Source of the DNA: JACVRW01 sp034664125
GTDB taxonomy: Bacteria; Actinomycetota; Thermoleophilia; Solirubrobacterales; Thermoleophilaceae
Direction: 5' to 3'
Assembly (NCBI GenBank): GCA_034664125.1
Contig: JAXDIG010000039.1
Coordinates: forward strand, 1 to 64,000
DNA: 64,000 nucleotides
Positions within the stretch are counted from its first letter, which is position 1, and each line of letters begins with the position of its first letter. Under the pieces are notes generated by a model. It had not been told where the DNA came from and searched no databases. It saw only the letters and a list, made by a program, of their open reading frames with translations. A program made the position numbers and the translations under genes. Positions 47,383 to 55,786 of this stretch are shown here, in pieces.

Positions 47383-50300
47383 GCGAGCCGGGAGACAGCT
47401 ACTCCGCGTCGGGCGACGGGGAGTACGACGACAAGCCGGCGCTGCGCATGGGCGCGTTCTTCGCGACCCGGCCGCGCGGTCTCTACGGACCCGGTGTCGC
47501 CGCCAAGCGGCGAGCCGAGAACGCCCGCGTGCGCGAGCTCGAGGCGGAGCTCGTCACGGACGACGCGGTGATCTCCGGACAGCCCTACTGGACCCCTCTC
47601 GGGCCCTCGGTCAACGCGCATGGCCAGGCCGCCGGCCAGCCGCCCGTCAGCGGCAAGGTTTCGGCGATCAAGGTGGCGCCGGGTGGCCAGCGTGCCTACA
47701 TCGGCAGCGCCAACGGCGGCGTCTGGCTGACGGAGGACCGTGGGGTGACCTGGCGGCCGATCGAAGAGGACCGCACCACCCCTCCCGCGCTTCGCGTCGG
47801 CCGCGAGCAGGACTCGATGGCCGTGGGCGGCATCGCGGTGGCCTTCGGTGCGACCCGCGCTGCCGATGTCGTCTACGTCGGCACCGGCGAGCTGGTCCGC
47901 ATGCGCCCGCCCGGTTCGTCCGAGGACGAGTTCGGCTCGGCGCAGCACTACTTCGGGATCGGCGTGCTGCGCTACACCTGGTCCGGTGACGTGGCCGTCG
48001 GTACGGCCGAAGCAGCCGGGCCGTTTGGCTCGCCCGGGTCGCTCGCGGGACAGTCGTTCGGCACCATGTTCGTCGACCCCGCCAACCGCGAGGTCGTCTG
48101 GGCCGCGACGCGCATCGGCTTCCACGCCCGCACCGGCACGGGCGCCTGGGCGCACCACCAACTCGCTCCGGCGCCGGCCATGGACATCGCCTGCGACGTG
48201 GCGCTGGCGGGCACGGGCACCGACAGGCGCGTCTACGTCGCGTATGCGGGCAGCGGCGTCGTCGGGATCTTCGATCCGACCCAGAGCCCGCCGCGGTTCG
48301 TCGGGCAGATAAGTGGCATTCCAACGGCGCCGGGGAACTTGCCGGCCTACCGCCTGGGCATCACCGCCGTGGCGCGCGGCGTCGGCGATCACCTGGTGTA
48401 CGCGCTCGGCGAGAGCGGTCGCGTGTACCGCGCGCAGGCAAGCTCGGAGACGGGCTTCACGGAGATCGCAGGCTCGCCCCTGACGGGCTCCCAGCAGCTC
48501 TGGTTCACGATGGACATCGCCGTCGAGCGCGGCACGACCGACGTGCTCTGGCTCGCGGGATCGGCGGCCTTCGACTCGCTCACGCTCACGCGCGGGACCG
48601 TCGACAGCACCGCGGGCTCGCTGAAGCTCACCAACCAGACCCAGATTGGGACCGGCATCCACGCGGACGGCCATGCGATCGAGTTCGCCGACGACGGCAC
48701 CGCCTGGGTCGGCACCGACGGGGGCGTGTGGACCGCCCCGGCTCCCTACACCTTGGGCACGTTCGTCGCGCGCAACACGGGCCTCGCGATCACTCAGCAG
48801 ACCTACATGGGCGCCGACCCGAACACCGACGCAATCATCTACTGCGGCGCTCAGGACAACGGCCTCAACAGATTCCGTGGCTCGGCGAGCTGGGAGCACG
48901 TCGGCAACGGAGACGGCGGGGGTGCCGCCGTCAACGGGCTCGACCCGCTCAAGGTCTTCTCGGGCGTTTGCTGCCCCTCGGGCTTCCAGGCCAGCATCGA
49001 CGGCACGAACTTCGCCGGGAAGGCGGTGCCGTTCGCGCCCGGGTCGTGGAACTTCTACACGCCCATCGCCACGGTCATGTCGCCTCCGGCCGCGTCGCAT
49101 CACCGCGAAGACCACCCGCTGCTCGCGATCGCCGCCGACAAGCTGTACGTGAGCGACGACTGGGCCGGCACATGGGAGGCGGTGTCGGTAGCGCTGCGCG
49201 TGGCCATCGGGACCGGAGGACCCACCGCGGTCGCGGCGGCCGTGGCAGCGATACCGGGGGACAGGGTGGTCAAGGTGTTCGGGGCGAGCCCGCTCGACAT
49301 TGCCGGCGCCCAGCGCCTCCAGGGCACCGACACCTGGAAGACGATCGCCGGACTCACGACCACCGGCCTTCCCGCCAACTTCCACATCAGCGCGCTCGCG
49401 GTGGCCGACGCCGCCAGCAACAGCTTGTACGTGACCCTCGCCGGTGCCGCGAGCCAGCGGGTCTGGTTCTTCGACGGCACCACCTGGCACGACTCCGGCC
49501 TGTCCGCGGGCGGGACGCCGTTGAACGTGCCCGCTCACGCCGTGGTCTGCAACGGGCCCTCCGACGTCTACGTGGGCACCGACGTCGGGGTATTCAAGGG
49601 CAAGCGCACGGGGACCTCCTGGCAGTGGACGCCGCTCAACGCCGGCCTGCCGGAGTGCGCCGTGACCGACCTGGCGATCCACGCCAAGACGCGGCTGCTG
49701 CGGGCCGCCACCCACGGTCGCGGCGTCTGGGAGATGCCCCTCAACCCGCAGCTCACACAGCCCGACAGCGAGCTCTACTTTCGCGCCAACGGCGTCGACA
49801 CCGGCCGCATCCTCAACGGCAGCCGCCTGCCGGGGATCAATGGCTCGTTCGACCCGACGGTGCCGGGCCGCGTCAGTCACCACTGGTACAGCCCCGACCT
49901 CAAGGTGATCCCGAAGGAGTCGCTGGCCAACCCGCCGGCGGCGGCGGACTTCCTCGACCACCACCTGCTGGTCGACCGGATGGACCCGACCACCAGCCTC
50001 GAGCTGATCTCGTCCCGTACCAACCACTTCTTCGTGCAGGTGCACAACCGCGGCTGGAAGAGCGCCGGCTCGCTCCACGTGGCCGTGCTGGTCGCCGCCT
50101 GCGGCGCCGGCGTGCCGCCGCTCGGGCGTCCGGACTATGCGTCGCTGCTGGCCGCCGGCGATCTGTCGTTCGGGGGTTCGCAGTGGTTCCCCGTGGGCCC
50201 CGTGCGCACGCCGGTGGGACGGGTGGACGCGCGCAACCCGCTGGTCGTGTCCTGGCTGAACGTGGACTTCCCCAGCCTGGGTTTGCCGAACACGGAAACG

Positions 50301-50957
50301 CACTTCTGCGCGGTCGCGTTCGTGACGAGCCCCGACGATCCGAGGGGCCTCTCGAGCACCTCGGTGGACAACCTCGCCATATCCGACCCGCACGTGGGCC
50401 AACGCAACCTGCAGTTACTGCCGCTGCCCCCGCCGGGGCCGGTCGCGGCCCCCGAGATGATCGTCGTGGACGCCTGGAACCCGAGCCAGGACCCGGTGGT
50501 CGTCGAGATCGGGTTCGAAGCGCACGAGCATGTCGGCGATCTGTCCGTGGTCGTTTCGCCGGTGACGGTCGACACGGGCGTCGAGGTCGCGGGCTTCGCG
50601 CAGGTTCAGCTGACCGAGTTCGACGACCCGATGGCGGGCCACTGGCAGCGCTGGATCGGAGAGGCACGGGAGCACCTGGCGGCCGACGACCTGCCCGAGC
50701 GCCCGCTGCTGCGCGCCCAGGTCGATCAGCTCGCCGAACTCGATTTCAGCCGCGTCTTCATGGGCCGGGTCACGCCCGAGAGGTCGCCGGGGTTTCGCGG
50801 CGTTCGCCTCCCGCCAGGCAAGCGTGCGGTCATGGCCGTGGCGGTTCACCCGGCCGATGTCCGCCCGGGAGCGATCCTGAACGTCGTGCAACGGCAGGAC
50901 GGACAGGTCGTCCGCGGCACCACCATCCAGCTGCGCCAGCGGCCGGCGGCTTCCTAG
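47379..50957 (+). CDS. Giant BNR/sialidase-like propeller protein without signal peptide
   Basis: A 1192-residue protein. The GTG start is fixed by overlap with the small membrane protein stop. A charged N-terminal coil (about 1-60) leads to YWTPLGPSVNAHG and repeats of BNR/Asp-box or GH74 type: YIGSANGGVWLTEDRGVTW, AADVVYVGTGE, AWVGTDGGVWTAPA, YVGTDVGVFKG and AATHGRGVWEMPL. This suggests one or two seven-bladed propellers up to about residue 790. The C-terminal 400 residues (from ELYFRANGVDTG) form beta-rich domains with NHFFVQVHNRGWKSAGSLHVAV, like immunoglobulin-type folds. No transmembrane segment or signal is visible. No catalytic residues can be assigned. Confidence 0.8.
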   Translation: MSEPGDSYSASGDGEYDDKPALRMGAFFATRPRGLYGPGVAAKRRAENARVRELEAELVTDDAVISGQPYWTPLGPSVNAHGQAAGQPPVSGKVSAIKVAPGGQRAYIGSANGGVWLTEDRGVTWRPIEEDRTTPPALRVGREQDSMAVGGIAVAFGATRAADVVYVGTGELVRMRPPGSSEDEFGSAQHYFGIGVLRYTWSGDVAVGTAEAAGPFGSPGSLAGQSFGTMFVDPANREVVWAATRIGFHARTGTGAWAHHQLAPAPAMDIACDVALAGTGTDRRVYVAYAGSGVVGIFDPTQSPPRFVGQISGIPTAPGNLPAYRLGITAVARGVGDHLVYALGESGRVYRAQASSETGFTEIAGSPLTGSQQLWFTMDIAVERGTTDVLWLAGSAAFDSLTLTRGTVDSTAGSLKLTNQTQIGTGIHADGHAIEFADDGTAWVGTDGGVWTAPAPYTLGTFVARNTGLAITQQTYMGADPNTDAIIYCGAQDNGLNRFRGSASWEHVGNGDGGGAAVNGLDPLKVFSGVCCPSGFQASIDGTNFAGKAVPFAPGSWNFYTPIATVMSPPAASHHREDHPLLAIAADKLYVSDDWAGTWEAVSVALRVAIGTGGPTAVAAAVAAIPGDRVVKVFGASPLDIAGAQRLQGTDTWKTIAGLTTTGLPANFHISALAVADAASNSLYVTLAGAASQRVWFFDGTTWHDSGLSAGGTPLNVPAHAVVCNGPSDVYVGTDVGVFKGKRTGTSWQWTPLNAGLPECAVTDLAIHAKTRLLRAATHGRGVWEMPLNPQLTQPDSELYFRANGVDTGRILNGSRLPGINGSFDPTVPGRVSHHWYSPDLKVIPKESLANPPAAADFLDHHLLVDRMDPTTSLELISSRTNHFFVQVHNRGWKSAGSLHVAVLVAACGAGVPPLGRPDYASLLAAGDLSFGGSQWFPVGPVRTPVGRVDARNPLVVSWLNVDFPSLGLPNTETHFCAVAFVTSPDDPRGLSSTSVDNLAISDPHVGQRNLQLLPLPPPGPVAAPEMIVVDAWNPSQDPVVVEIGFEAHEHVGDLSVVVSPVTVDTGVEVAGFAQVQLTEFDDPMAGHWQRWIGEAREHLAADDLPERPLLRAQVDQLAELDFSRVFMGRVTPERSPGFRGVRLPPGKRAVMAVAVHPADVRPGAILNVVQRQDGQVVRGTTIQLRQRPAAS

Positions 50958-50967
50958 TGACCGCTCC

Positions 50968-51069
50968 TTTCAGGGCCCCTTCAAGACCGAGGCGCGCCGT
51001 GAGCTCCACCGCAACGGCTGGACCGACGTTTTCCACAAGCTCGAGCAACTGATCACGCCGTCGCGGTGA
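50968..51069 (+). pseudogene. Remnant of a gene, SRPBCC-like C-terminus
   Basis: The plus-strand frame here encodes a 33-codon tail containing FQGPFKTEARRELHRNGWTD and then VFHKLEQLI, ending at a TGA. It has no start codon and reads like the C-terminal helix of SRPBCC/AHSA1 proteins (a RxxHxxGWxxxFxxL pattern). It is wedged between the giant propeller gene and the convergent reductase, whose stop it overlaps by 17 bases. Most likely the truncated end of a lost gene. Confidence 0.4.
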
Positions 51070-51562
51070 GTTGGACAATCGGGATCGTCCGGTTGGCCTT
51101 TGCCGCGTCTCGCCGATACGCGGCGAAGGGCGCGAAGACACGGTCGGCGAGCGTCCACAGCCTTTCGCGCTCAGCTTCGTCTTCCACCACCGTCGCCCGC
51201 ATGGGGATGCCACCGAACGTCACGTCTGGGTGCGCCCGCAGATTGTGAAACCACGCCGGGTGGTTTTCGTTGCCCGCCTTCGAGGCGATGATCGTGACCC
51301 GGTCCCCGTCGTGGAAGTAGATAACCGCGTTGCGTCGCGCCGCGCCGCTCTTCGCGCCCCGGGTTACAAGCAGCGCGGTGGGGAGCACGAGGCCCATACC
51401 GAAGCGGCCCCGCGTCGCCGCCAAGAGATATGGATCGAGCCTCCAAACGACCTTGGCCGAGATAAGCCTGCCCAGTCGGGTGCTGGAAAACCAGGCATAG
51501 GCGCGGCTGAGCAAGCCGCGCGGGCGGTTCGGATCGACGTACTTGAGCTGAACGGACGTCAT
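51053..51562 (-). CDS. Deazaflavin (F420)-dependent nitroreductase family protein
   Basis: A 169-residue protein of the Ddn/FDOR-B split-barrel family: GRLISAKVVWRLDPYLLAATRGRFG, TALLVTRGAKSGAARRNAVIYFHDGD (the TxGxKSGxxRxxPL-like signature) and GNENHPAWFHNLRAHPDVTF are the family landmarks. Members bind F420, or lipids and quinones in some cases. The start is the ATG at 51560-51562, preceded by AAGGAG. With the LLM enzyme it suggests that the organism makes F420. Confidence 0.92.
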   Translation of the reverse strand: MTSVQLKYVDPNRPRGLLSRAYAWFSSTRLGRLISAKVVWRLDPYLLAATRGRFGMGLVLPTALLVTRGAKSGAARRNAVIYFHDGDRVTIIASKAGNENHPAWFHNLRAHPDVTFGGIPMRATVVEDEAERERLWTLADRVFAPFAAYRRDAAKANRTIPIVQLTATA

Positions 51563-51578
51563 GAGATTCTCCTTGGCT

Positions 51579-51623
51579 GGGGCCCGGGCCGCGGGGGGGG
51601 GCCTTTGGGCTGGGATCCGGGCG
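51579..51623. repeat. G-tract element 2
   Basis: GGGGCCCGGG, a 9-G run (51593-51601), CC-TTT-GGGC and TCCGGG; matches the order of pieces in the element at 45964-46009. It lies between the GNAT stop and the reductase start. Confidence 0.5.
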
Positions 51624-51634
51624 CGTCGGTTCAC

Positions 51635-52117
51635 CTATCCCGGTCGACCCGGGCGCACGAGCAGGCGATCGTCGCCCGCCGTCTCATCCGGAACGACGAA
51701 GCCCGCGCGTCGAAAGAACGGCAGCGCCCGTGCACTGGGCGCGAGCACAAGGCGCGCGTAGCCGCGCTCGTCCGCGGTGGTGACGATCGTCGTCAGGAGC
51801 TTCGAGCCGATGCCGCGGTTGCGGAAGTCCTCGCGTACGAACATGTTGCCGACGTAGCCCCAGCGCGCGTCCGGGTGTCCTGGGCGAGGCATCCGTCGGT
51901 ACTCGAATACCGACGCCATCCCGACCGGCGAGCCGCCGAGCGTGGCCAGCCAGGTCGTGCGGCGATCACCTTCGACAGTGAGCCAGGCGCCCATGCGCGT
52001 CTCGAGATCGGGGTCCTCCGCGCCGCCGCCGTGCCACAGCGAGCGCAAAGCCGCTATCGCGCCGATGTCACCCGCGTCGGCCGCTCGCACGACCACATCA
52101 GGCAGTTCGGAGGCCAT
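51635..52117 (-). CDS. GNAT-family N-acetyltransferase
   Basis: A 160-residue acetyltransferase. VVVRAADAGDIGAIAALR is strand 1 and helix 1; YVGNMFVREDFRNRGIGSKLL is motif A with the acetyl-CoA binding RxxGxG/A; RLVLAPSARALPFFRRAGF is motif B. The substrate is unknown; the sequence is that of the small single-domain GNATs that act on amino acids, antibiotics or peptides. It is transcribed towards the reductase gene and starts about 140 bases from the divergent 52258 gene. Confidence 0.9.
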   Translation of the reverse strand: MASELPDVVVRAADAGDIGAIAALRSLWHGGGAEDPDLETRMGAWLTVEGDRRTTWLATLGGSPVGMASVFEYRRMPRPGHPDARWGYVGNMFVREDFRNRGIGSKLLTTIVTTADERGYARLVLAPSARALPFFRRAGFVVPDETAGDDRLLVRPGRPG

Positions 52118-52244
52118 AGCGCACCGTTGTACCGGACCCGCACGGTGGTGTCCGGGCGATGCGAGCTTCGCGCAAAGCGTCAGTGACTCTCGGCTCGGCG
52201 GATCGGCTGGAGCGTCGTAGCGGAACGAGTGCCCTGCCTGGGAC

Positions 52245-52250
52245 TAGTCT
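52245..52250 (+). promoter_or_regulatory. -10 box of the gene at 52258
   Basis: TAGTCT ends 7 bases before the ATG; no ribosome-binding site lies between, so the message is probably leaderless. Confidence 0.45.
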
Positions 52251-52257
52251 CGGCCCT

Positions 52258-52716
52258 ATGGCGTACACGAGCGCGGAAGCGCGACAGGAGCTGCTCGACG
52301 TCTTCGCAGACGCGATCGAGCACATCGGGCTTGCGCTCGCGGATCTCGGCGCGGCGTACGAGCAGCTCGACGAGCAGAACGCGGACAGGCTCGAGGCGGA
52401 GCTCTTCGGGCCGGTTCAGCGCGCCTACGGTCGGGCGAAAACCACCCACGCCCAGTTCGCAAGCCGCCAGGGCCTGACGAGCCGCGTATTCGAGGTACCC
52501 ACGCCGGGCATCCCGTCAACCGGCGCGAAGGGGTTCATCGACAGCGCGGTCAACGCGGCCGCCGAAGCTGACAGCGTCCTGTCCGCGCTGCAGGATTCGT
52601 CGTTGCCGACGGAAGTCGGCGATGTGGAGTTGCGAGCGGCGCTAACGGACGTGCGGGAGTTGCTCGGCGGCGTGCGGCAGCGAGCCCGCGAGCTCGAGCG
52701 AACGCTCGGGCGCTAG
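52258..52716 (+). CDS. Helical hypothetical protein
   Basis: A 152-residue, mostly alpha-helical soluble protein (AEARQELLDVFADAIEHIGLAL, LGAAYEQLDEQNADRLEAEL, DVRELLGGVRQRARELERTLG). Heptad-like leucine spacing suggests a helical bundle or short coiled coils. No signal peptide, cysteine cluster or known motif is seen. The ATG at 52258 is favoured by the -10 box just upstream; the earlier in-frame ATG at 52159 would add arginine-rich sequence without family character. Confidence 0.6.
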   Translation: MAYTSAEARQELLDVFADAIEHIGLALADLGAAYEQLDEQNADRLEAELFGPVQRAYGRAKTTHAQFASRQGLTSRVFEVPTPGIPSTGAKGFIDSAVNAAAEADSVLSALQDSSLPTEVGDVELRAALTDVRELLGGVRQRARELERTLGR

Positions 52717-52750
52717 AAGCCACGCCGTCAGCGTCGCACCCGGTCAGCGG

Positions 52751-53020
52751 CTAGGGCTGCACGACGAGGTTCAGCTCGCGGGTCGTGATCCGCGGCTCGA
52801 TCCCCTCCGGCAGGTTCGGCTTGATCGTGCCCTCGAACCAGGAGTCCCAGTTCTGCTGGGCTTCCCACACCTCGGTCACGCCCCAACCGCCGTCGATCGG
52901 GCCGTTCACATGGATGACGAACCCCGGCTGAGCCTTCTGCTCGTCCATCAGCTGCCCGGTCATTCCGTCCACCATCTCCTGCGTCATGCCAGGCACCTCG
53001 GCGGTCATGAGTATCGCCAT
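52751..53020 (-). CDS. Small antibiotic-monooxygenase-like (dimeric alpha/beta barrel) protein
   Basis: An 89-residue protein, starting MAILMTAEVPGMTQEMVDGM and containing GFVIHVNGPIDGGWGVTEVWEAQQNWDSWFE. The alternation of strand, helix, strand and the VWEAQQNWDSWFE segment is the pattern of ABM-like dimeric barrel proteins (DUF1330/ABM group) that are common in actinobacteria. A substrate is not known. The start is the ATG at 53018-53020 preceded by GAGCG. Confidence 0.75.
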   Translation of the reverse strand: MAILMTAEVPGMTQEMVDGMTGQLMDEQKAQPGFVIHVNGPIDGGWGVTEVWEAQQNWDSWFEGTIKPNLPEGIEPRITTRELNLVVQP

Positions 53021-53124
53021 CTCGCTCCTCTGGTCGTGTTAGGGACGCGCCGACCGACACCGCCCGCGACGCCCCGCGTCGAAGACGAGCATCGCCGAGT
53101 CCAGGTGGCCGAGTCAACTCGAAG

Positions 53125-53517
53125 CTATCGATCGGTCCAGGGGTCTTCGACCAGCTCGCCGTCTCCGGGGTGGTGAGCACCGAAGGCGAGGAACTCCAGG
53201 CCGTCCTGTCCGGCCTCGAACGCCCGCGCCGTCGCGGGCGCTACGCGTATGGAGTCCAGCGGACCGACGTCGAGGAGCTCGTCGTCGAGCTTGACTCGGC
53301 CGCTCCCGCTGAGAACGACATAGATCTCCTCGGCCTCGGTATGGCGATGGGCGAATGGGCTGCGCTTGCCGGGGAGCAGGCGAAAGAGCGTGACGCCGGT
53401 GCGCTCAGCAGCCAGGGCGTCACGCGCGACCCGCGCTTCCCAACGGTCGCCAAACCCGTTTGCCGGGGCCGCGTCGTGAACTGCGGCCAGGCTGACTTTC
53501 GTGAAGGCTTCAGGCAT
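53125..53517 (-). CDS. Cupin-domain protein
   Basis: A 130-residue single-domain cupin: motif 1 in FAHRHTEAEEIYVVLSGSGRV with the metal ligands HRH...E, and motif 2 region LDVGPLDSIRVAPATARAFEAG, where the usual histidine seems replaced. The start at MPEAFTKVSL (53517) matches the usual N-terminus of this group, four codons inside the longest frame. It could bind a small ligand or a metal; no enzyme activity can be assigned. Confidence 0.85.
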   Translation of the reverse strand: MPEAFTKVSLAAVHDAAPANGFGDRWEARVARDALAAERTGVTLFRLLPGKRSPFAHRHTEAEEIYVVLSGSGRVKLDDELLDVGPLDSIRVAPATARAFEAGQDGLEFLAFGAHHPGDGELVEDPWTDR

Positions 53518-53581
53518 AAGCCGCAACATCCCACACGAGTCCCAGCCCGGGCGTCCCTGCGGGGCCGTCGGCGTCGCCTGG

Positions 53582-53653
53582 CCTCAGACCATGGCGGAGC
53601 GAGCCGGAGGCGAGCGGACTGGAACGAGCGCAGCGAGTGACGAAGGTCTGGGG
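53582..53653. repeat. GAGCG-type inverted repeat between cupin and sucD genes
   Basis: CCTCAGACC (53582-53590) pairs with GGTCTGGGG (53645-53653) around an interior of GAGCGAGCCGGAGGCGAGCGG and GAACGAGCGCAGCGAGTGACG. The interior consists of short GAGCGN repeats. Such elements are frequent between genes of GC-rich bacteria; the arms could act as a terminator for either side. The rest of the 190-base gap (53518-53706) shows nothing else. Confidence 0.5.
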
Positions 53654-53706
53654 GCAGGTGACGGCGGCGGCCCCGCCCGCGCGGCTCGGGCCCTAAGCGA
53701 AGCGCC

Positions 53707-54585
53707 CTAGACGTGCGCGCCCAGGATCTCGACCGCTATCTCGGCCACCTGGGTGGGATTGCGCCCGACGCGTACCCCTCGCGCCTCGAGCGCCTCCGCC
53801 TTGGCGACCGCGGTGCCCATCGAGCCGGACACGATCGCCCCCGCGTGCCCCATCGTCTTCCCCGGCGGCGCGGTGAACCCGGCGATGTAGGCCACCACCG
53901 GCTTCGACACGGAAGCAGCGATGAACTCGGCGGCCTCCTCCTCGGCGGACCCGCCGATCTCGCCGCACATCACGATCAGCTCCGTCTCCGGGTCCGCCTC
54001 GAACAGCTCGATGATGTCGATGAAGCTGGAGCCGGGGACCGGGTCGCCGCCGATGCCCACGATCGAGGAGTTGCCGAAGCCGCCCTGGGCCAGCTCGTTG
54101 CCGATCTGGTAGGTCAGCGTGCCGGAGCGCGACACCAGTCCGACGTTGCCCTCCTTGAAGAACTGCGCGGGGATGATCCCCACGTTGGCCTTGCCGGGGG
54201 AGAGGATGCCCGGGCAGTTCGGGCCGATCAGCCGCGACCCGCCGTGCTTGAGGTGGTTGTACACGCGCAGCTCGTCGTGGGCGGGGATGCCCTCGGTGAT
54301 CGCGATGATCAGCTCGACGCCGGCGTTCTCGGCCTCGAGGATCGAGTCGGCGGCGAAGCGCGGCGGCACGAAGATCATCGCCGTGTTCGCCCCGGTTTCG
54401 GTCACGGCCGCCTGGAAGGTGTCGAACACCGGGATGCCCTCCACGTCCTGCCCGCCCTTGCCCGGCGTCACGCCGGCCACGACCTGCGTGCCGTACTCGC
54501 GGTTGCGCAGGCTGTGGAAGGTGCCCTCCCGCCCCGTGATGCCGGAGACGACGAGCCGCGTCTGAGAATCGACGAGGATCGCCAT
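53707..54585 (-). CDS. sucD: Succinyl-CoA synthetase alpha subunit
   Basis: The 292-residue alpha subunit binds CoA and carries the phosphohistidine. RLVVSGITGREGTFHSL and TPGKGGQDVEGIPVFDT form the CoA-binding domain; PNCPGILSPG, SRSGTLTYQIGNELAQGGFGNS and the active-site histidine in KTMGHAGAIVSGSMG are all present. It starts with ATG overlapping the sucC stop by one base (TGATG). The pair makes succinate and ATP or GTP from succinyl-CoA in the TCA cycle, or runs in reverse. Confidence 0.96.
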   Translation of the reverse strand: MAILVDSQTRLVVSGITGREGTFHSLRNREYGTQVVAGVTPGKGGQDVEGIPVFDTFQAAVTETGANTAMIFVPPRFAADSILEAENAGVELIIAITEGIPAHDELRVYNHLKHGGSRLIGPNCPGILSPGKANVGIIPAQFFKEGNVGLVSRSGTLTYQIGNELAQGGFGNSSIVGIGGDPVPGSSFIDIIELFEADPETELIVMCGEIGGSAEEEAAEFIAASVSKPVVAYIAGFTAPPGKTMGHAGAIVSGSMGTAVAKAEALEARGVRVGRNPTQVAEIAVEILGAHV

Positions 54586-55724
54586 CAGCCGGCCAGCTCC
54601 ACGACCTTCTCGGCTGCGCCGAGCATGGTCGCCTCGGCGTGCACGTTGGGCAGCGCGGCCTCGGCCAGCAGAGCGCGCCCCTCGACGTCGTTCGTGCCGT
54701 CCAACCGCACCACGAAGGGCACGTCGGGCTCGATCGCGCGGAACGCCTCGATCAGGCCGCGCGCCACCTCGTCGCAGCGGGTGATGCCGCCGAAGATGTT
54801 GAACAGGACGGCGCTCACCTTCGCGTCGGAGAGGATCACCTCGACCGCGCTCGTGATCGCCTCGGCCTTGGAGCCGCCGCCGGCGTCGAGGAAGTTGGCT
54901 GGGCGGCCGCCGGCCTGGGCGACCACGTCGAGCGTCGACATGACCAGCCCGGCCCCGTTGCCGAGGATGCCGACGTTGCCGTCGAGCTTCACGTAGGTGA
55001 GCCCGCGCTCCTTGGCCATGCGCTCCTGGGGGTCCTCTCCCGACGGGTCGCTCAGCGCCGCGACGTCGGGATGGCGGTAGAGCGCGTTGTCGTCGATCGT
55101 GACCTTGGCGTCGAGCGCCACGACCTCGCGCTCCTTGGTGATCAGCAGCGGGTTGACCTCGACGAGCGTGGCGTCCTCGGCCACGAACACGTCGTAGAGC
55201 TTGCCGAGCATGGCGCCGACCGGCCGGATCACGTCGGCGGCGATGCCGGCCTCGAAGGCGAGCCGGCGGCCGTGGAAGTCCTGGAAGCCGAGCAGCGGGT
55301 CCACGTGCGTCATGCGCATGGCCTCGGGGTCCGTCTCGGCAACCTGCTCCACGTCCATGCCGCCCATGCGCGACAGCATCGCCATCGGCTGCTTGGCCGA
55401 GCGGTCGAAGACGATCGCCGCGTAGTACTCCTCGTCGATGTCGCTGGCCTGCTCGACCCAGACCTCGTGAACCGCGAAGCCGCGGATGTCCATGCCGAGA
55501 ATCGCCTGGGCGTGCTGCTCGGCCTCGGTGCGATCCGAAGCGACCTTGATGCCCCCCGCCTTGCCGCGCCCGCCGATCTGGACCTGAGCCTTGATCACCA
55601 CCGGGTAGCCGAGCGCTTCGGCTGCCTCAACCGCCTCCACGACGGTCGCCGCGTGCCGCCCCTCGGGCACGGGCACGCCGTGCTTTGAGAACAGCTGTTT
55701 GCCCTGGTATTCGAGTAGGTCCAT
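54585..55724 (-). CDS. sucC: Succinyl-CoA synthetase beta subunit
   Basis: The 379-residue ATP-grasp subunit: MDLLEYQGKQLFSKHGVPVP at the N-terminus, VIKAQVQIGGRGKAGGIKVA for nucleotide binding, VEVNPLLITKE, GNVGILGNGAGLVMSTLD and FNIFGGITRCDEVARGL. The start is the ATG at 55722-55724; the extra upstream residues of the longest frame are not conserved. TATCTA ends 6 bases before the ATG, so the sucCD message is probably leaderless. Confidence 0.96.
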   Translation of the reverse strand: MDLLEYQGKQLFSKHGVPVPEGRHAATVVEAVEAAEALGYPVVIKAQVQIGGRGKAGGIKVASDRTEAEQHAQAILGMDIRGFAVHEVWVEQASDIDEEYYAAIVFDRSAKQPMAMLSRMGGMDVEQVAETDPEAMRMTHVDPLLGFQDFHGRRLAFEAGIAADVIRPVGAMLGKLYDVFVAEDATLVEVNPLLITKEREVVALDAKVTIDDNALYRHPDVAALSDPSGEDPQERMAKERGLTYVKLDGNVGILGNGAGLVMSTLDVVAQAGGRPANFLDAGGGSKAEAITSAVEVILSDAKVSAVLFNIFGGITRCDEVARGLIEAFRAIEPDVPFVVRLDGTNDVEGRALLAEAALPNVHAEATMLGAAEKVVELAG

Positions 55725-55730
55725 TCCGGA

Positions 55731-55736
55731 TAGATA
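55731..55736 (-). promoter_or_regulatory. -10-like box of sucCD, leaderless
   Basis: TATCTA on the minus strand ends 6 bases before the sucC ATG at 55724; the last base departs from TANNNT, so the box is imperfect. Confidence 0.35.
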
Positions 55737-55786
55737 GGATGCTGCGCCGCTGCGCCGGGGGGCGCGGACCCTATCGAAACGACTGA

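Noticed and set aside
47178..50402. A 1074-codon minus-strand frame
   Set aside because: It is fully antisense to the giant propeller gene, is rich in Arg, Val, His and Gly, shows no motif, and ends inside the small membrane protein gene.
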